DNA of 64,000 nucleotides from JAAXQD01 sp963790095 (GTDB taxonomy: Bacteria; Desulfobacterota; Desulfobacteria; Desulfobacterales; UBA11574), in assembly GCA_963790095.1 (NCBI GenBank), contig CAWBNO010000022.1, positions 186,001 through 250,000 of the forward strand, read 5' to 3'. The position numbers and the translations under genes are program-made. This document shows, one piece after another, positions 50,395-59,924 of the stretch. Positions within the stretch are counted from its first letter, which is position 1, and each line of letters opens with the position of its first letter. The notes below the pieces were generated by a model, which was given only the letters and a program-made list of their open reading frames with translations, was not told where the DNA came from and made no database searches.

Positions 50395-51717
50395 ATGAAA
50401 TTCGATGACATCGATACCACAATACAGACCCTTGGCCCCCTCAAAATACCATCGCCCATCCAGAGGGAAGAAAACACCCTCAGCCGAAATTTTGTAGACG
50501 ATACAGACAAGGTAGTTTTGGATGTAAAATTAAAAAACCTGGTCGAAATGGCTGAAAAAGGTAAAATTTTCAATGCCTTTGAGCTTGCCGGTCCCAGGAA
50601 AAAAATATACTTTGATCCGAGCAAGCTTCGGTGTGCTTTGGTAACCTGTGGCGGCTTGTGCCCCGGGTTAAACGACATCATTCGAGCCATCGTTCTGGAG
50701 CTTTTCTACGGTTACGGCGTCAAAATTATTTTCGGCTTCAGATACGGACTTCAGGGGTTTATTCCGAAATATCGACATGAAACTATGGAACTTAAACCGG
50801 AAACTGTCGCCAACATACACGAAATGGGAGGATCGATTCTCGGATCTTCGAGGGGCCCGCAACCCATAGACGAAATTGTCGACACCCTCGAGAGAATGAA
50901 CATCGGCATCCTGTTCATGATCGGCGGCGATGGAACCCTTGTGGCGGCCACCAAAATTGCAGATTCTATCACGGATCGCGGCCTGAAGCTCAGCATTGTC
51001 GGAATTCCAAAAACCATCGACAACGATATCCATATGGTTTCACGTACGTTTGGCTTTGATACTGCAGTGGATGTTGCCACCCAGGCCATCCGGGGTGCCC
51101 ATAACGAATCCGCAGCATACCCCAATGGAATCGGTCTTATCAAACTCATGGGAAGATATTCGGGTTTCATCGCAGCCACCGCCGCCCTGGCCCAGCAGGA
51201 TGTAAATTTTGTGCTGATACCCGAGGTCGACTTTGACCTTAAAGGGCCCAACGGCTTTCTTGCCGCCCTTGAAAAACGGCTGGCTCAAAGGGGACATGCC
51301 GTGATCGTGGCGGCTGAAGGCGCAGGTCAAAAGTTTTTTGAAAACGAAAAAACCGAACGTGATGAATCCGGGAACATCCGGCTCAAGGATATCGGAGGCT
51401 TTCTTAAAGATGTCATATCGGCGTATTTCAATGAAAAAAACATCGATATCTCTTTAAAATTTATCGATCCCAGTTATATGATCCGGAGCCTCCCTGCCAA
51501 TGCCAACGATAATGTATTCTGCAGTTTCCTGGGACGTGATGCGGTTCATGCGGGCATGGCGGGCAAGACAAAACTCCTCATCGGTCGGTGGAACAACCAT
51601 TTTGTGCACATTCCCATGAGTGCCTCGGCAGGAAAGCGCAAACAGGTCAATCCAAAAGGAAAATTGTGGTTGAGTGTCCTGGGCGCAACCGGTCAGGGTT
51701 CGTTGAAAAACGATTGA
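50395..51717 (+). CDS. 6-phosphofructokinase (group with Gly-Asp-Gly / Pro-Lys-Thr)
   Basis: 440-residue phosphofructokinase-family enzyme. 'LVTCGGLCPGLNDIIRAIV' starts the nucleotide fold, 'MIGGDGTLVAATKIADSI' holds the Gly position linked to ATP use, and 'VGIPKTIDNDIHMVSRTFGF' holds the catalytic Asp with a Lys more typical of PPi users. 'MGRYSGFIAATAALA' and 'PEVDFDLKG' continue the pattern. This Gly/Lys combination is that of the long ATP-PFK clade seen in plants and many bacteria, so ATP is the likely donor. The N-terminal 75 residues are extra compared with E. coli PfkA. Single gene. Confidence 0.9.
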   Translation: MKFDDIDTTIQTLGPLKIPSPIQREENTLSRNFVDDTDKVVLDVKLKNLVEMAEKGKIFNAFELAGPRKKIYFDPSKLRCALVTCGGLCPGLNDIIRAIVLELFYGYGVKIIFGFRYGLQGFIPKYRHETMELKPETVANIHEMGGSILGSSRGPQPIDEIVDTLERMNIGILFMIGGDGTLVAATKIADSITDRGLKLSIVGIPKTIDNDIHMVSRTFGFDTAVDVATQAIRGAHNESAAYPNGIGLIKLMGRYSGFIAATAALAQQDVNFVLIPEVDFDLKGPNGFLAALEKRLAQRGHAVIVAAEGAGQKFFENEKTERDESGNIRLKDIGGFLKDVISAYFNEKNIDISLKFIDPSYMIRSLPANANDNVFCSFLGRDAVHAGMAGKTKLLIGRWNNHFVHIPMSASAGKRKQVNPKGKLWLSVLGATGQGSLKND

Positions 51718-51771
51718 TCCCACCCAGTTCCCCTAATGTTGCAAACGTCACGGCGTAACGGGCTGGATTCT

Positions 51772-53082
51772 TCATGAAAGATTCGGATCAAGCAATCGAT
51801 ATATGACATCTGCATGTTTGTCGGCAGCCCCTTTGTTCAACATGACGGCTTCTTTGGCCAATCTTCCAACGGCATCGGCCTCATCGGGATGTGTCAGATA
51901 ATACAGCGCTCTTTCCGCCAATTCCCGGCCGTCTTTTACCTGAATACCGCCCCCGGTTTTATCCAGAAGTGCTTTGGCATCCAGGAAATCATCCATGGAC
52001 GGACCGTAAAACACGGGTTTGCCCCACACCGCTGCTTCAAGAATATTCTGTCCGCCCAAAGGTTCCAGGCTTCCCCCGCAAAATACAATGGAAGCGATGC
52101 TGTATGTGGATTGCAAATCTCCGATGGTGTCCATAATCACCACCGAAGCCGTCCGGATCCCCCCGGGTTTGTCAATATCGGTTTTGAATTGGCATGAAAA
52201 CCCGCGCCGTATCACCATATCTTTTATGTGGCGGACTTTTTCCAAATGCCGCGGTGCGATGATAAGGAGGGTTTCGGGTAAAGTTTCGAGAATTTTTTCA
52301 TACACATCGACAACGATTTCATGCTCTGCTCCCCGGGTACTACCGGCAACAAAAACGGGAACATTTCCATTTAAATTGTAGAATTTCTCCATGTTGCCTT
52401 TAATGGACATATCGGCCATGGGTAGCAAAAGATCGTACTTTGCATTTCCGTTGACCACAATCTTTTCCCGGGGAACACCCAGCAGCATCAATCGCTGTGC
52501 GTCTTCCTCTCGAATCATACTAAAGGATTCCACCTGTCTTAAGGCTTCCCGGATTAGACAGCGAATCTTAAGGTATCCTTTAATGGAGCGCACGGAGATT
52601 CTGCCATTGACAAGTGCAAGCCGCACACCCATCCTGCGGGCTTCGAACAACCAGTTTGGCCAGATCTCGGTTTCAAGACATACCAGGATATCCGGCCTTA
52701 TGGTGGAAAGGGCTTTGCGAACGGAAACGAGGAAGTCGATGGGTGCATAAAGGCAAGTTGCCTTTGATCGGAGTTTATCTCTGGCCAACGCCTGCCCATG
52801 TTCTGTTGTGGTTGAAAGAACTATGGCACCATGGGGTACCAGTCGTTTCAGAGATTCAATGATCGCCACTGCGGCGCTCACCTCCCCCACCGAAGCTGCA
52901 TGTAACCATATTTTGGGGGCGCCCAAAATACGATTCACAAACGATTTGGGATAAAATCCGAGACGCTGATTTATACCGTCCCTGTAGCGACCGGTCAGGC
53001 GTGTATACAACCAAAAAGGCGGGAAAAAAATAAAAAAAATTCCGGTAAGGAGAAAATTATACGCTTTATAGACAATATTCAT
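51772..53082 (-). CDS. waaA: 3-deoxy-D-manno-octulosonate (Kdo) transferase
   Basis: 436-residue GT-B-fold enzyme attaching Kdo to lipid A. An N-terminal membrane anchor ('YNFLLTGIFFIFFPPFWLYT') is followed by 'WLHAASVGEVSAAVAIIESL' with the catalytic Glu, and 'ILVCLETEIWPNWLFEARRM'. The C-terminal domain has 'VFVAGSTRGAEHEIVVDVYE', 'LIIAPRHLEKV' and 'FCGGSLEPLGGQNILEAAVW', which bind CMP-Kdo. Length is as expected. It follows the LppC-like gene with about 180 bases and a terminator between. Together with kdsD and hldE it defines the LPS inner-core genes in the window. Confidence 0.96.
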   Translation of the reverse strand: MNIVYKAYNFLLTGIFFIFFPPFWLYTRLTGRYRDGINQRLGFYPKSFVNRILGAPKIWLHAASVGEVSAAVAIIESLKRLVPHGAIVLSTTTEHGQALARDKLRSKATCLYAPIDFLVSVRKALSTIRPDILVCLETEIWPNWLFEARRMGVRLALVNGRISVRSIKGYLKIRCLIREALRQVESFSMIREEDAQRLMLLGVPREKIVVNGNAKYDLLLPMADMSIKGNMEKFYNLNGNVPVFVAGSTRGAEHEIVVDVYEKILETLPETLLIIAPRHLEKVRHIKDMVIRRGFSCQFKTDIDKPGGIRTASVVIMDTIGDLQSTYSIASIVFCGGSLEPLGGQNILEAAVWGKPVFYGPSMDDFLDAKALLDKTGGGIQVKDGRELAERALYYLTHPDEADAVGRLAKEAVMLNKGAADKHADVIYRLLDPNLS

Positions 53083-53137
53083 ATGCTTGGTCCGACCGAC
53101 TCACCAGCCCGATTGTTTCAATGGTATTTATTTTTGC

Positions 53138-53162
53138 CAAAAACCGGGTGCGTTGCACCCGG
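53138..53162 (-). terminator. Rho-independent terminator of the LppC-like gene
   Basis: CCGGGTGC (53144-53151), loop GTT, GCACCCGG (53155-53162), followed on the minus strand by TTTTTGG. It lies about 100 bases after the stop. Confidence 0.85.
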
Positions 53163-53243
53163 CAGCAAAGGCAAGGTGAACCGCGCCCGTAGCTCGCCAG
53201 AGCGAAAGCGGGTTAGGCTACGGCGCAATTCCGCCTTGATACC

Positions 53244-53280
53244 TCGCAGGTTGCTGCAGAGAGCTTCATTTGAGGGATCG
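53244..53280. repeat. Degenerate palindromic repeat (CCGCAGCTTGCTGCGG type)
   Basis: 'gatacctcgcaggttgctgc' then 'agagagcttcatttg' resembles the repeat at 5080-5148 ('accctgcagcttgttg ... gctgcggggagcttcatt'). It overlaps the end of the LppC-like gene (stop at 53266). Confidence 0.4.
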
Positions 53281-55263
53281 GTGCTCCAACTGAAAAAAAC
53301 GATTGCTTTTTATTTGAAGAAGATAGAGCCGTTTTCGAACCTCCCCATCCTTATCAAAAGACGTAAGGCCGGTTACCCCTTGAAAATCGGTAAGTTTTTC
53401 CAGTTCATTTTTTAGTGTACTTCTAAATCGAATATCCGGCCGGCTGACCATCTGAAACAGCATCATGGCCGTATCATAGGTAACAGCCTCAATGAATCCC
53501 GGCTTCTGATCAAACACTTTCTGATAAATTCCGACAAAATTTTTGACATTCTCTGAGGCATCTTCGGCAAAGAAACCATCCGGTATAACGGCACCCTGTA
53601 CATATTGCCCTGCCATGGCAATTAAGCGGTCTGAATGCCATAAATTGGTTCCCAACAAATAGGTATCTTTGACATCATAAAAAGCAAGCTGTGGAATTAC
53701 AAGGCCGGCTTTTGTGGGAGCGTCTGGAATAAAGATGGCATCAAAATCAACGATGGCCTCGGGTTTCTCATTCTCCTCGGATTCGATATTTTCATGGTCT
53801 TTAGCAGGAGGCACCTTCAGGGAATCTATGGTGCGGTCGGTTACGGTTTCATTGTTTTCCTGCACAACCGCCGCTAAATCTTTAATTTTAAGGTCTTCAG
53901 GCACCTCATAGTAAAGTCCCACGAGCTTTTTTATGGGATCGGCAAAATCCGTATACGTCGGGTTGTAGGATTCAACGCCGACAACGCTCCCCCCATGAGC
54001 GATTACCTGGTCCCAGAAAAGATTCATAAACGTTGTACCGTACTTTTCATCCGGATAAAGAATCGCAAACCTTTTGACCCCAAGGGTGTCCACAACAAAA
54101 GAGACCAGCGTCTCAACCTGCTTGCCGGGTGTAAAAAAATTTCTAAAAACATAGTCACCGATTCGGGTAATATTGTCTTTCTGCGTTAACGTAATTATGG
54201 GGATTCCTTTATTCTGTGCCGCTGTGGCTGCAGATTCGGCGGTAATAAACGGTCCGATAATCGCAGCAACATTTTCATCATACAGTTCGTTTACGGCCAT
54301 CTCGGCTTTGGCCGGATCAGATGCTGTGTCCTTAATGATGACTTTGATAGAAGGCCCGCTGCTATTGGCACTAAATTGATTCAAAGCGAGTTCAACGGCC
54401 GTTAACGCCCGGTTTCCGTAAATTTTATACGGACCGCTTAAGGGCAGCAAACATCCGATGGTGTAGCGACTATAAACGGATTTTTTATGAATTGAAGCCA
54501 AGAGACTTTTTGCCTGCTGAACATTTTCGTGAACGGGAAATTTTTCTATGAAAGCCGACAAAACCGTTAACGCTTCATTATATTTTTCTTCCTCGGTATA
54601 GTTCAGCCCAAGCTGAAACATCAGGTAGCCTTTTGGGACATCATCTTTTAAGGGGCTTATCAGAGAAACGAGATCTGCAGAGCCAAGGTGTCGGAGGGCA
54701 TCTTTCAATGTTATGAGAATGGTTTCCTTTTCAGACTCTCCTGCTTGACCGATGGCCAATATATAATAGTAAACGGCATCCTTTGGAGCGCCAAGGGCCA
54801 TATAGGTGTCGCCCAGCAAAACATAGACTCTAAGAAAGTGACCCCTTGAAACGAGAACTTCAATGAGGTCCGCTGCTTGTGCGATGACCTCTTCATAGTA
54901 TCCCTGATTGTAATACGTGGTCAGTATTTCTATCCTGGCATCGGAAACAGAGATACTTTCCGGATACTCGGCGATGAGACGTTCATAGGCATTGCGTGCT
55001 TTTTCATTGTCCCCCAAAATGACATATATAGACCCTATTTTCATCAAAGCTGCAGCGGCCAGAGGTCGGTCCGGATATTTTTTGAGAAACTCGCTGTAAG
55101 CATCAAGGGCTTCCGGGTAGGATTCTGCCTGAAGCATTTTTTCAGCCCTCGAAAATAGTGCATCCCCAGGATCAAGCCTAACCGGGGCCATTTTCGGCAC
55201 GCAGGCCCATAAAAAGAGAACGCCTGTCACAAAAAAAATTATTCGAATCGGTTTCATAAACAT
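53266..55263 (-). CDS. LppC/LpoA-like lipoprotein with TPR and substrate-binding domains
   Basis: 665-residue exported lipoprotein. Lipobox 'LFLWAC' near residue 21. Residues 35-260 are TPR-like helices ('GDALFSRAEKMLQAESYPEA', 'AYERLIAEYPESISVSDARI'). Residues about 270-650 form a periplasmic-binding-protein fold: 'YTIGCLLPLSGPYKIYGNRA', 'VIIKDTASDPAKAEMAVNEL', 'AAIIGPFITAESAATA', 'KRFAILYPDEKYGTTFMNLF'. This layout matches penicillin-binding-protein activators (LpoA/LppC) and branched-chain-type receptors. An acidic insert ('NIESEENEKPEAIVDFDAIF') interrupts the second domain. Likely outer-membrane anchored and involved in peptidoglycan synthesis. Confidence 0.85.
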   Translation of the reverse strand: MFMKPIRIIFFVTGVLFLWACVPKMAPVRLDPGDALFSRAEKMLQAESYPEALDAYSEFLKKYPDRPLAAAALMKIGSIYVILGDNEKARNAYERLIAEYPESISVSDARIEILTTYYNQGYYEEVIAQAADLIEVLVSRGHFLRVYVLLGDTYMALGAPKDAVYYYILAIGQAGESEKETILITLKDALRHLGSADLVSLISPLKDDVPKGYLMFQLGLNYTEEEKYNEALTVLSAFIEKFPVHENVQQAKSLLASIHKKSVYSRYTIGCLLPLSGPYKIYGNRALTAVELALNQFSANSSGPSIKVIIKDTASDPAKAEMAVNELYDENVAAIIGPFITAESAATAAQNKGIPIITLTQKDNITRIGDYVFRNFFTPGKQVETLVSFVVDTLGVKRFAILYPDEKYGTTFMNLFWDQVIAHGGSVVGVESYNPTYTDFADPIKKLVGLYYEVPEDLKIKDLAAVVQENNETVTDRTIDSLKVPPAKDHENIESEENEKPEAIVDFDAIFIPDAPTKAGLVIPQLAFYDVKDTYLLGTNLWHSDRLIAMAGQYVQGAVIPDGFFAEDASENVKNFVGIYQKVFDQKPGFIEAVTYDTAMMLFQMVSRPDIRFRSTLKNELEKLTDFQGVTGLTSFDKDGEVRKRLYLLQIKSNRFFQLEHRSLK

Positions 55264-55596
55264 ATCTAAAACAATGTTGCGGTTAAATATTTTTCGCTTG
55301 ATATTTACTCCGATTCAATAACAAAGGCAAGCATAACCTGAAATTTTACTTGGCGCCCGCTCAAAGATAAGTTCACATTTTGATGCATCGATTCACCTAC
55401 ATAGCTGGGTTGCGCATCGATCGAACAGGCGGGCCAATGGTCCTTCTCTCCGGTTGCCGTAGGAGCGCCTCGACGCCGGACATTATAACCTTGCCCTTGC
55501 CAAATACCTTGTAAAAATGATATAAACTATGACCTTTTGAAATTAACGCGTTTTTTTTGAATCTAATCCATAAGGACTGAACACTATTTTAAAAAA
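55264..55596. other. Intergenic stretch between divergent genes
   Basis: No gene seen between the LppC-like gene (minus) and tyrA (plus). Confidence 0.4.
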
Positions 55597-56838
55597 ATGG
55601 CTCCGAAAAGAACCATTTCACAAAATCATCGAAAATCAAGCAAATCCAAAAAAATTATGAAAAATCAAGACCCAAAACGTCCCCTATCCCCCAGTGAAAA
55701 ACCTTCCGGCCACAACATTGAGCAAAAACTCGCGAACTTAAGGCAGGGACTCGATGCCATTGACCAGAAAATCGTTTCTCTGCTTGCGGAACGCCAGACG
55801 GAAGTCGAACGCGTGGTAGCACTAAAGAAAACCTATAACATCCCTGTCTATCATCCAGCCCGGGAAGAAAACTTGATCTCTCACCGACGCAACCAGGGGA
55901 TTGAAGCAGGACTCGATCCGGATTACATTGAAGAGATCTACCGGCGTATTCTCCGCCAGTCACGGGTTGAGCAGTCCGCCCAAATGGCTCGAAAAGGGAT
56001 ACGCGCCGGAGCAGCCGTACTTCTTATCGGCGGTCAGGGGAGTATGGGACAATATTTCCATCAATGGTTTTCCGAAGCCGGTTACCAGGTTCGCATCCTG
56101 GACCGCCAGGACTGGCCGAACGTTAGCAAACTCTGCCAGGATGTTGAACTTGCCATGATCAGTGTGCCCATTGAAATAACCGCTTCGGTTGCCAAAAAAA
56201 TCGGCCCTCACCTTCCCCCGAACTGTGTTCTCACAGATATCACCAGTATAAAAAAAGCGCCTTTAAATGCCATGCTCGAAGCGCATAAAGGCCCCGTGAT
56301 CGGCTTGCATCCCCTTTTCGGACCCACCACCTCAACCATGGACAAACAGATTGTCGTCGTAACGCCCGGAAGGGATCTATCCGGCTGTCAATGGTTGGTC
56401 GACCAGTTCAATGCCTGGGGAAGCATTATATTGCAAGTCGATGCCGGTGAGCACGACAAAATTATGTCCATCGTTCAAACGGTGAGACATTTTGCCACCT
56501 TTGCTTTTGGTCAATTTCTATGCAACAAACAAATCGACTTGTCACGGACACTGGAATTCTCCAGCCCCATATACCGCCTTGAACTGGGGATGGTGGGCCG
56601 GCTTTTCGCCCAGGACCCATCCCTTTACTCTGAAATTATATTCGCGTCAGCCGAACGGTGCGCCCTATTGAGAGAATATCTCGATTCTCTTTCGAGCAAC
56701 CTTGACATGGTGGAGAAGGGGGACAAGGAAATGTTCCTTGCCCAATTTAAAAAAATCTCGGACTGGTTCGGGCCGTTCAGCGAACAGGCCATGAGAGAGA
56801 GTACGTATCTGATTGACAAGCTCATCGAACGTTTTTAG
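55597..56838 (+). CDS. tyrA: Bifunctional chorismate mutase / prephenate dehydrogenase (T-protein)
   Basis: 413 residues. Residues 45-130 form an AroQ-type chorismate mutase helix bundle ('LRQGLDAIDQKIVSLLAERQ', 'YHPAREENLI', 'IEEIYRRILRQSR'). Residues about 145-410 form the dehydrogenase: dinucleotide site 'VLLIGGQGSMGQYFHQWFSE', 'ELAMISVPIEITASVAKKIG', 'LTDITSIKKAPLNAML', 'VIGLHPLFGPTTSTMDKQ'. The fusion order equals that of E. coli TyrA. It makes 4-hydroxyphenylpyruvate for tyrosine. The start is uncertain: 55597 or ATG 55657 ('MKNQDPKR'); neither has a strong ribosome site. The first 40 residues are basic and unconserved. Confidence 0.93.
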   Translation: MAPKRTISQNHRKSSKSKKIMKNQDPKRPLSPSEKPSGHNIEQKLANLRQGLDAIDQKIVSLLAERQTEVERVVALKKTYNIPVYHPAREENLISHRRNQGIEAGLDPDYIEEIYRRILRQSRVEQSAQMARKGIRAGAAVLLIGGQGSMGQYFHQWFSEAGYQVRILDRQDWPNVSKLCQDVELAMISVPIEITASVAKKIGPHLPPNCVLTDITSIKKAPLNAMLEAHKGPVIGLHPLFGPTTSTMDKQIVVVTPGRDLSGCQWLVDQFNAWGSIILQVDAGEHDKIMSIVQTVRHFATFAFGQFLCNKQIDLSRTLEFSSPIYRLELGMVGRLFAQDPSLYSEIIFASAERCALLREYLDSLSSNLDMVEKGDKEMFLAQFKKISDWFGPFSEQAMRESTYLIDKLIERF

Positions 56839-56943
56839 TATGTTTTATATTTTAAAACCGTTACGGAAGATCACCCCATATCGCGCGATGTGTAAAAATT
56901 ATCACAGATTATTGACACTGTAATAATATAACTCAAAAGGGAT

Positions 56944-59834
56944 TTGGCAGTGACCGATAAATTACCTCTATATAGTAGTAGAATTACCAATTCATATATT
57001 GAATACATAAAGAATAGGTATCCCCACCTAGATATCGATAATGTTTTAGAATATGCAGGAATGAACAAATATGAGGTTGAAGATCCGTCACTCTGGTTCA
57101 GCCAGGATCAAGCAGATCGCTTTCAAGAAGCCTTGGTCGAAAAGACAGGTAATCCAAGTATTGCTAGAGAGGCAGGACGTTATACAACGTTATATAAGGG
57201 AATGGGGCCTGCAAAACAACGTTTATTGGGGTTTATGAAACCAACATCAGTTTACCTTTTAATGACAAAACTTTATCCTTTCATGAGTCGTGGTGCTACT
57301 GTCAAAGTGAAAAGGTTGGGATCTAACAAGGTTGAAATTGAGTCGACACCGAATCCGGAGGTAAAAGAGAAAATATATCAGTGTGAAAATCGTATCGGCA
57401 CCTTTGAATCTGTTGGAAAACTGTTCACAGAAAGTTTTTCCGAAGTTGAACATCCTTTGTGTTTTCATAAAGGGAATGATTGCTGCCGTTATATCATTAC
57501 ATGGAAAAGTACCTCCTCTTTTATCTGGAAACGGATACGAAATTATTCTATACTAATTGGCATTATTATCTCTTTGGGTCTCTTCTTCGTTCTACCACTC
57601 ATGACTTGGGGTATTATTGTCCTGCTTTGCGCTTCCATCACCACGGCCTTTTCATTTCATTCCGAACTGCTTGAAAAAAAGGAATTAGCTAAAACCATTG
57701 AAACCCAGGGGAATGTGGCCCAAGATCTTTTAGATGAGATGAATATTCGCCATAGCCATGCGTTACTGATTCAGAAAATAGGTCAGGCGACCTCTTCAAT
57801 TTTGGATATTGATAAATTACTCAAGGCTGTAGTGCGCATTATGGAAATGCACATCGATTTCGACCGGGGGATGATCATGCTTGCCGATAATGATAAAACC
57901 CGGCTTTTTTACACCGTAGGATATGGTTACGATAAGGATAACGAGGAACTTTTGCGTCAAACCAAATTTCATCTCGACAACCCTGAATCCAAAGGGGTGT
58001 TCGTGGTGGCTTTTAGAGAATCAGAAACCCATTCTGGTAAATGATATTGCCGAAATTGAAAAAAAACTCTCAAAAAGAAGTTTGGAATTCGCCAAAAAGA
58101 TCGGCGTTCATTCACTGATATGCGTACCCATTGTCTATGAGAATGAATCCCTGGGCATACTCGCCGTTGATAATGTCAGGTCGAAAAGGTCTCTGACCAA
58201 TAGTGACATGAATTTTTTGATGGGCGTTGCCTCGCAAACAGCCGTCAGTATCATTAATGCCATGTCATTTCAAAAAGTTCAGGAAAGCGAAAAAAAATAT
58301 CGTGAACTTGTCGAAAATGCCAACAGCATCATTATGCGAAGAGATATCGATGGAAACATAACTTTTTTCAACGAATTCGCACAGAAATTCTTTGGTTATT
58401 CTGAAAATGAGATACTGGGGAAAAGTTTGGAAGGCACTATTTTCCCGAATACCGAGACCACCAGAAATCATTTGGAAAGACTGTTACAGCGACTTAAGCA
58501 AAATCCTGAACATCCAATTGTTAATGAAAATGAAACTGTGCTCAGAAGTGGTGAAAAAAGTTATGATCGCATGGACTTACAGGCCCATATTCGATGGCGA
58601 TGGAAACTTCAAAGAGATTCTTTGCATCGGTACGGATATCACAGGGCTCAAACGTGCGGAACAAGAAAAAAGGGATTTGGAAGCCCGGCTTCAGAGAGCA
58701 CAGAAAATGGAGGCCATCGGGACTCTCGCAGGCGGTGTTGCCCACGATCTGAACAACATTTTGTCCGGAATTGTAAGCTATCCGGAACTGTTATTAATGG
58801 ATATTCCGTCGGACAGTCCTCAACGGAAGCCGATCTTGACCATTCAAAAGGCCGGAGAAAGGGCCGCCGCCATCGTCCAGGATCTGTTGACCCTGGCAAG
58901 ACGAGGCGTTGTCACCACCAAAGTGACAAATTTAAACGCTATTATTGCTGAATATTTAAAAAGTCCGGAATTTGAGAATCTGAGAACACACCACCCTGAC
59001 GTTCAGGTCAAATCCGACTTTAACACAAATCTGATGAATATGCTGGGATCCCCGGTTCATCTATCCAAAACCGTCATGAATCTGGTCACCAATGCTGCCG
59101 AAGCAATTCCAGATATCGGAGAAATATTGATATCCACAGAAAACCGGCATGTCGACAAATCCCTAAACGGTTACGACAAGATCAAACAGGGGGATTATGT
59201 TATTCTCAGAGTCAGTGATACGGGCATCGGCATCCCTTCTAAAGATTTGGAAAGAATATTCGAACCGTTTTACACCAAAAAGGTCATGGGAAAAAGCGGC
59301 ACAGGTCTGGGCATGGCCGTGGTTTGGGGCACCGTAAAAGATCATAAAGGGTACATCGATGTCAGAAGTGTTGAAGGTAAAGGGACCACATTCACCCTTT
59401 ATTTCCCGGTGATCCGACAGGAACTCCCCGGCGACGAATCCGTATTCTCCATCCAGGATATCATGGGCAAAGGAGAAGCCATTTTAGTGGTGGATGATGT
59501 GGAAACGCAGAGAGAAATCGCAACTCAAATGTTAACCAAATTGGGATATTCCGTTGCGTCTGTTTCAAGCGGCGAAGAAGCCGTCGATTACATGAAGGAT
59601 CATACAGCTGACCTGTTGGTGTTGGATATGATTATGGAGCCCGGTATGGACGGACTCGAAACATTCAAAAAAATTCTTGAAATACATCCCCATCAGAAAG
59701 CCATTATTACTAGCGGTTATTCTGAGACAGAACGGGTAAAAGAGGCGCAGAGATTGGGTGCAACATCTTATGTAAAAAAACCATATTTATTAGATAAAAT
59801 TGGCCAAGTTGTAAGAAATGAGCTCAAGAAATGA
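56944..59834 (+). pseudogene. Hybrid sensor histidine kinase with V4R-like, GAF, PAS and receiver domains, two frameshifts
   Basis: Reads as one protein of about 962 residues after two corrections. Order: V4R-like sensor (residues 1-190, ending 'HPLCFHKGNDCCRYIITW'), two membrane helices ('SILIGIIISLGLFFVLPLM'), GAF ('LQKIGQATSSILDIDKLLK-like' start 'LIQKIGQATSSILD', 'PILVNDIAEIEKKLS'), PAS ('YRELVENANSIIMRRDIDGN'), kinase ('MEAIGTLAGGVAHDLNNILS' with the phospho-His; 'VSDTGIGIPSKDLERIFEPF'; 'GTGLGMAVVWG') and receiver ('LLVLDMIMEPGMDGLE'). Breaks lie near 58000 in a G4 run and near 58555 in an A6 run, each with one surplus base. All catalytic motifs survive, so sequence error or a very recent break is likely. 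Confidence 0.85.
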
Positions 59835-59924
59835 AAATTTTATTTTAATTTTGAACCCGCGAATAAAAGACAAAACTTTAATGTGCCTCTTAAATCGAAC
59901 GGACGAAACAAATAAGGACAAAAC

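Noticed and set aside
53083..53415. Plus-strand 110-codon frame between waaA and the LppC-like gene
   Set aside because: Overlaps a terminator, a palindromic repeat and the 3' end of a well-supported minus-strand gene; the sequence is Arg-rich without domain character.
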